Origin: Pseudomonadota bacterium
GTDB lineage: Bacteria; Pseudomonadota; Gammaproteobacteria; Xanthomonadales; Xanthomonadaceae
Assembly: GCA_023394655.1 (NCBI GenBank)
Contig: JAEXAG010000102.1
Span: 1 to 13,933, forward strand
DNA length: 13,933 nucleotides
Direction of reading: 5' to 3'
Shown here: positions 12,261 through 13,933 of the stretch, piece by piece
How the letters are laid out: each line of letters starts with the position of its first letter
How positions within the stretch are numbered: position 1 is the first letter of the stretch
Made by a program: the position numbers and the translations under genes
Notes under the pieces: model-generated
What the model saw: the letters and a program-made list of their open reading frames with translations, nothing else
What the model was told of the DNA's origin: nothing
Database searches by the model: none

Positions 12261-13933
12261 TCACTCCCCCAGCGTCAACAAGCTCGCATTGCCTCCCGCC
12301 GCCGTGGTGTTGACGGTCACCGTCTTCTCGGTGGCGAAGCGCGGCAGGTAGTGCGGGCCGCCGGCCTTGGGGCCGGTGCCGGAGAGGCCCTGGCCGCCGA
12401 AGGGCTGCACGCCCACCACCGCGCCGATCTGGTTGCGGTTGACGTAGATGTTGCCCACCTTCGCGCGCTTGACGATGCGCTCCACCGTTTCGTCGATGCG
12501 CGAATGGATGCCGAGGGTGAGGCCGTAGCCGGTGGCGTTGATGGCATCCACCACGGCATCCAGCTCGTCGGCCTTCCAGCGCACCACGTGCAGGGCCGGG
12601 CCGAACTTCTCTTCGTGAAGCTGTGCCAGCGAGGACAGCTCCCACGCGACGGGGGCGAAGAAGGTGCCGTGCTCCGTACCTTCGCCGAGGCTGGCGGTGG
12701 CGATGTGGCGGGCTTCCGAGCGCATCCGGCCGGCGTGTTCGTCCAGCACGCACTTGGCATCGGCATCGATCACCGGGCCGACGTCGGTCGAGAGTTCGCC
12801 CGGGTTGCCGACCTTCAGTTCCGCCATCGCGCCCGCCAGCATGCCGATCACCTTGTCGGCGATGTCGTCCTGCACCAGCAGCACGCGGGCGGCGGAGCAG
12901 CGCTGGCCGGCCGAGGTGAAGGCCGAGCCGAGCGCATCCTTGACCACCTGCTCGGGCAGCGAGGAGCTGTCGGCGATCATCGCGTTCTGGCCGCCGGTTT
13001 CGGCGATCAGGGTGGCGATCGGGCCGCTGTCGCGCGATGCCAGCGCGCGGTTGATCGCGCGGGCGGTCTCGGTGGAGCCGGTGAAGCAGACGCCGGCCAC
13101 GCGCGGGTCCGCGGTCAGCGCCGCGCCGACGGTGGCGCCATCGCCGGGCACGAACTGCAGCACCTTCTCCGGCACGCCGGCCTCGTGCAGCAGCTTGACC
13201 GCCGCGAAACCGATCAGGTTGGTCTGCTCCGCCGGCTTGGCGATCACCGTGTTGCCGGCGGCCAGCGCCGCGGCGATCTGGCCGATGAAAATCGCCAGCG
13301 GGAAGTTCCACGGGCTGATGCAGGCGAACACGCCGCGACCGGCAAGCTGCAGGGTGTTGGATTCGCCGGTCGGCGAGGGCAGCGATTCCAGGGTGAACTG
13401 CTTGCGTGCCTCCAGCGCGTAGTAGCGCAGGAAATCCACCGCCTCGCGCACTTCGGCCACGCCATCGGGGATGGTCTTGCCGGCTTCCTTCGTGCACATC
13501 GCCATCAGCGGCGCGATGCGCGCTTCCATCAGGTCGGCGGCCTTCTCCAGCATCGCCGCGCGCGCCTCCACCGGCGTCGCGTCCCATGCCGGCTGCGCTT
13601 CCACGGCGTTGCGCAGTGCCTGCTCCACCGTCGCCGCATCGGCGGCCTGCCAATGGCCCACGGTCTCGCGCCGGTCGGCCGGGTTGCTGACCGCGATGCG
13701 CTCGCCGCCGGCCTTGGCGCCCGGGACGAGCGGCGCGGCGTTCCATTCGCCGTGCCCGGCGGCGTTCATGTCGGCGGCGAGCTGGCGCAGTGCGTCGTCG
13801 TTGGCAAGGTTGATGCCCATGGAGTTGTCTCGTGGCTGGTGCTGGCTGCGGTAGAGATCGACCGGCAGCGGGATGCGGGGATGCGGGATCTGCTCGAAGC
13901 CGGTGACGGTCTCGACCGGGTCGCGGACCAGGT
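12261..13933 (-). CDS. putA: Bifunctional proline dehydrogenase / glutamate semialdehyde dehydrogenase PutA (5' part off window)
   Basis: 556 C-terminal residues are present; the frame is open to the window edge. The first part, RIPLPVDLYRSQHQPRDNS, is the linker after the proline dehydrogenase barrel, so this is PutA and not a free-standing dehydrogenase. The rest is the aldehyde dehydrogenase domain that oxidises glutamate semialdehyde to glutamate with NAD+. Counted from the internal ATG at 13820, the motifs are SPWNFPLAIF (169-178), CFTGSTETA (245-253), catalytic Glu in ETGGQNA (E274), the nucleophile in SAGQRCSA (C308), and PFGGQGLSGTGPKAGG near the end. It stops at NASLLTLGE, lacking the extra C-terminal domain of longer PutAs. 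Met 13820 is internal, not a start. The DNA-binding N-terminus, if any, lies outside the window. Confidence 0.96.
   Translation of the reverse strand, partial: LVRDPVETVTGFEQIPHPRIPLPVDLYRSQHQPRDNSMGINLANDDALRQLAADMNAAGHGEWNAAPLVPGAKAGGERIAVSNPADRRETVGHWQAADAATVEQALRNAVEAQPAWDATPVEARAAMLEKAADLMEARIAPLMAMCTKEAGKTIPDGVAEVREAVDFLRYYALEARKQFTLESLPSPTGESNTLQLAGRGVFACISPWNFPLAIFIGQIAAALAAGNTVIAKPAEQTNLIGFAAVKLLHEAGVPEKVLQFVPGDGATVGAALTADPRVAGVCFTGSTETARAINRALASRDSGPIATLIAETGGQNAMIADSSSLPEQVVKDALGSAFTSAGQRCSAARVLLVQDDIADKVIGMLAGAMAELKVGNPGELSTDVGPVIDADAKCVLDEHAGRMRSEARHIATASLGEGTEHGTFFAPVAWELSSLAQLHEEKFGPALHVVRWKADELDAVVDAINATGYGLTLGIHSRIDETVERIVKRAKVGNIYVNRNQIGAVVGVQPFGGQGLSGTGPKAGGPHYLPRFATEKTVTVNTTAAGGNASLLTLGE

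Noticed and set aside
12205..13746. 513-codon minus-strand frame overlapping putA
   Set aside because: It is the same strand in another frame. The Arg/Gly-rich product has no motif, whereas the putA frame carries the full aldehyde dehydrogenase signature.
1..13933. Mobile elements, CRISPR arrays, tRNAs
   Set aside because: I saw no transposase or integrase motif, no terminal repeats, no regularly spaced repeats and no cloverleaf-like GGTTCRA segment in a plausible context.

Overview
The window is GC-rich (clearly above 60% by eye) and looks like an ordinary chromosomal segment of a Xanthomonadaceae-type gammaproteobacterium (Lysobacter, Luteimonas, Stenotrophomonas or Xanthomonas relatives). 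The gene mix points this way: PriA, DUF3106, DUF4286, a DUF1704/'QEGLA' protein, RsgA, DUF1820 and a two-domain PutA, separated by GAAACCCCGC-type terminator hairpins. I place it at family level only. I see no mobile element, CRISPR array, tRNA or rRNA.

Layout. On the minus strand, 1-1974 is priA (3' end outside the window). Upstream of it is a 433-bp gap holding two perfect DnaA boxes in inverted orientation. On the plus strand, 2408-3301 encodes a membrane-anchored protein whose cytoplasmic part resembles a degenerate ECF sigma factor; it overlaps a secreted DUF3106 protein (3291-3851). A tight minus-strand operon follows, transcribed rsgA > DUF1704 metallopeptidase-like protein > DUF4286 (6501 down to 3853). 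A plus-strand S41 carboxyl-terminal processing protease (6617-7945) diverges from rsgA. On the minus strand are a rhomboid protease and DUF1820 (8998 down to 7952). On the plus strand is a highly codon-biased FadL-family porin (9164-10582) with a textbook terminator. Then comes about 1 kb with a strong promoter and a near-perfect Fur box but no recognisable gene. An OmpA-domain lipoprotein (11648-12139) and the C-terminal half of putA on the minus strand (12261-13933) close the window.

How the genes relate. Most are housekeeping or envelope functions: replication restart, 30S maturation, envelope proteolysis (Ctp, rhomboid), fatty-acid or hydrophobe import, peptidoglycan anchoring and proline catabolism. 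They do not form one pathway. The supported units are rsgA-DUF1704-DUF4286 (ATGA overlap, then 7 bp), the sigma-like gene with DUF3106 (11-bp overlap), and rhomboid-DUF1820 (same strand, but DUF1820 seems to have its own promoter).

Most worth a second look: (i) four starts (priA, the sigma-like gene, the ATG before rsgA, DUF1820) have a -10-like hexamer 6-7 nt upstream and no Shine-Dalgarno sequence, suggesting leaderless mRNAs; (ii) the rsgA start is an odd TTG overlapping the stop of an 8-codon leaderless ORF; (iii) the paired DnaA boxes at priA; (iv) the tethered sigma-like protein; (v) the orphan Fur-controlled promoter. I did not find a clear-cut new multi-gene system.
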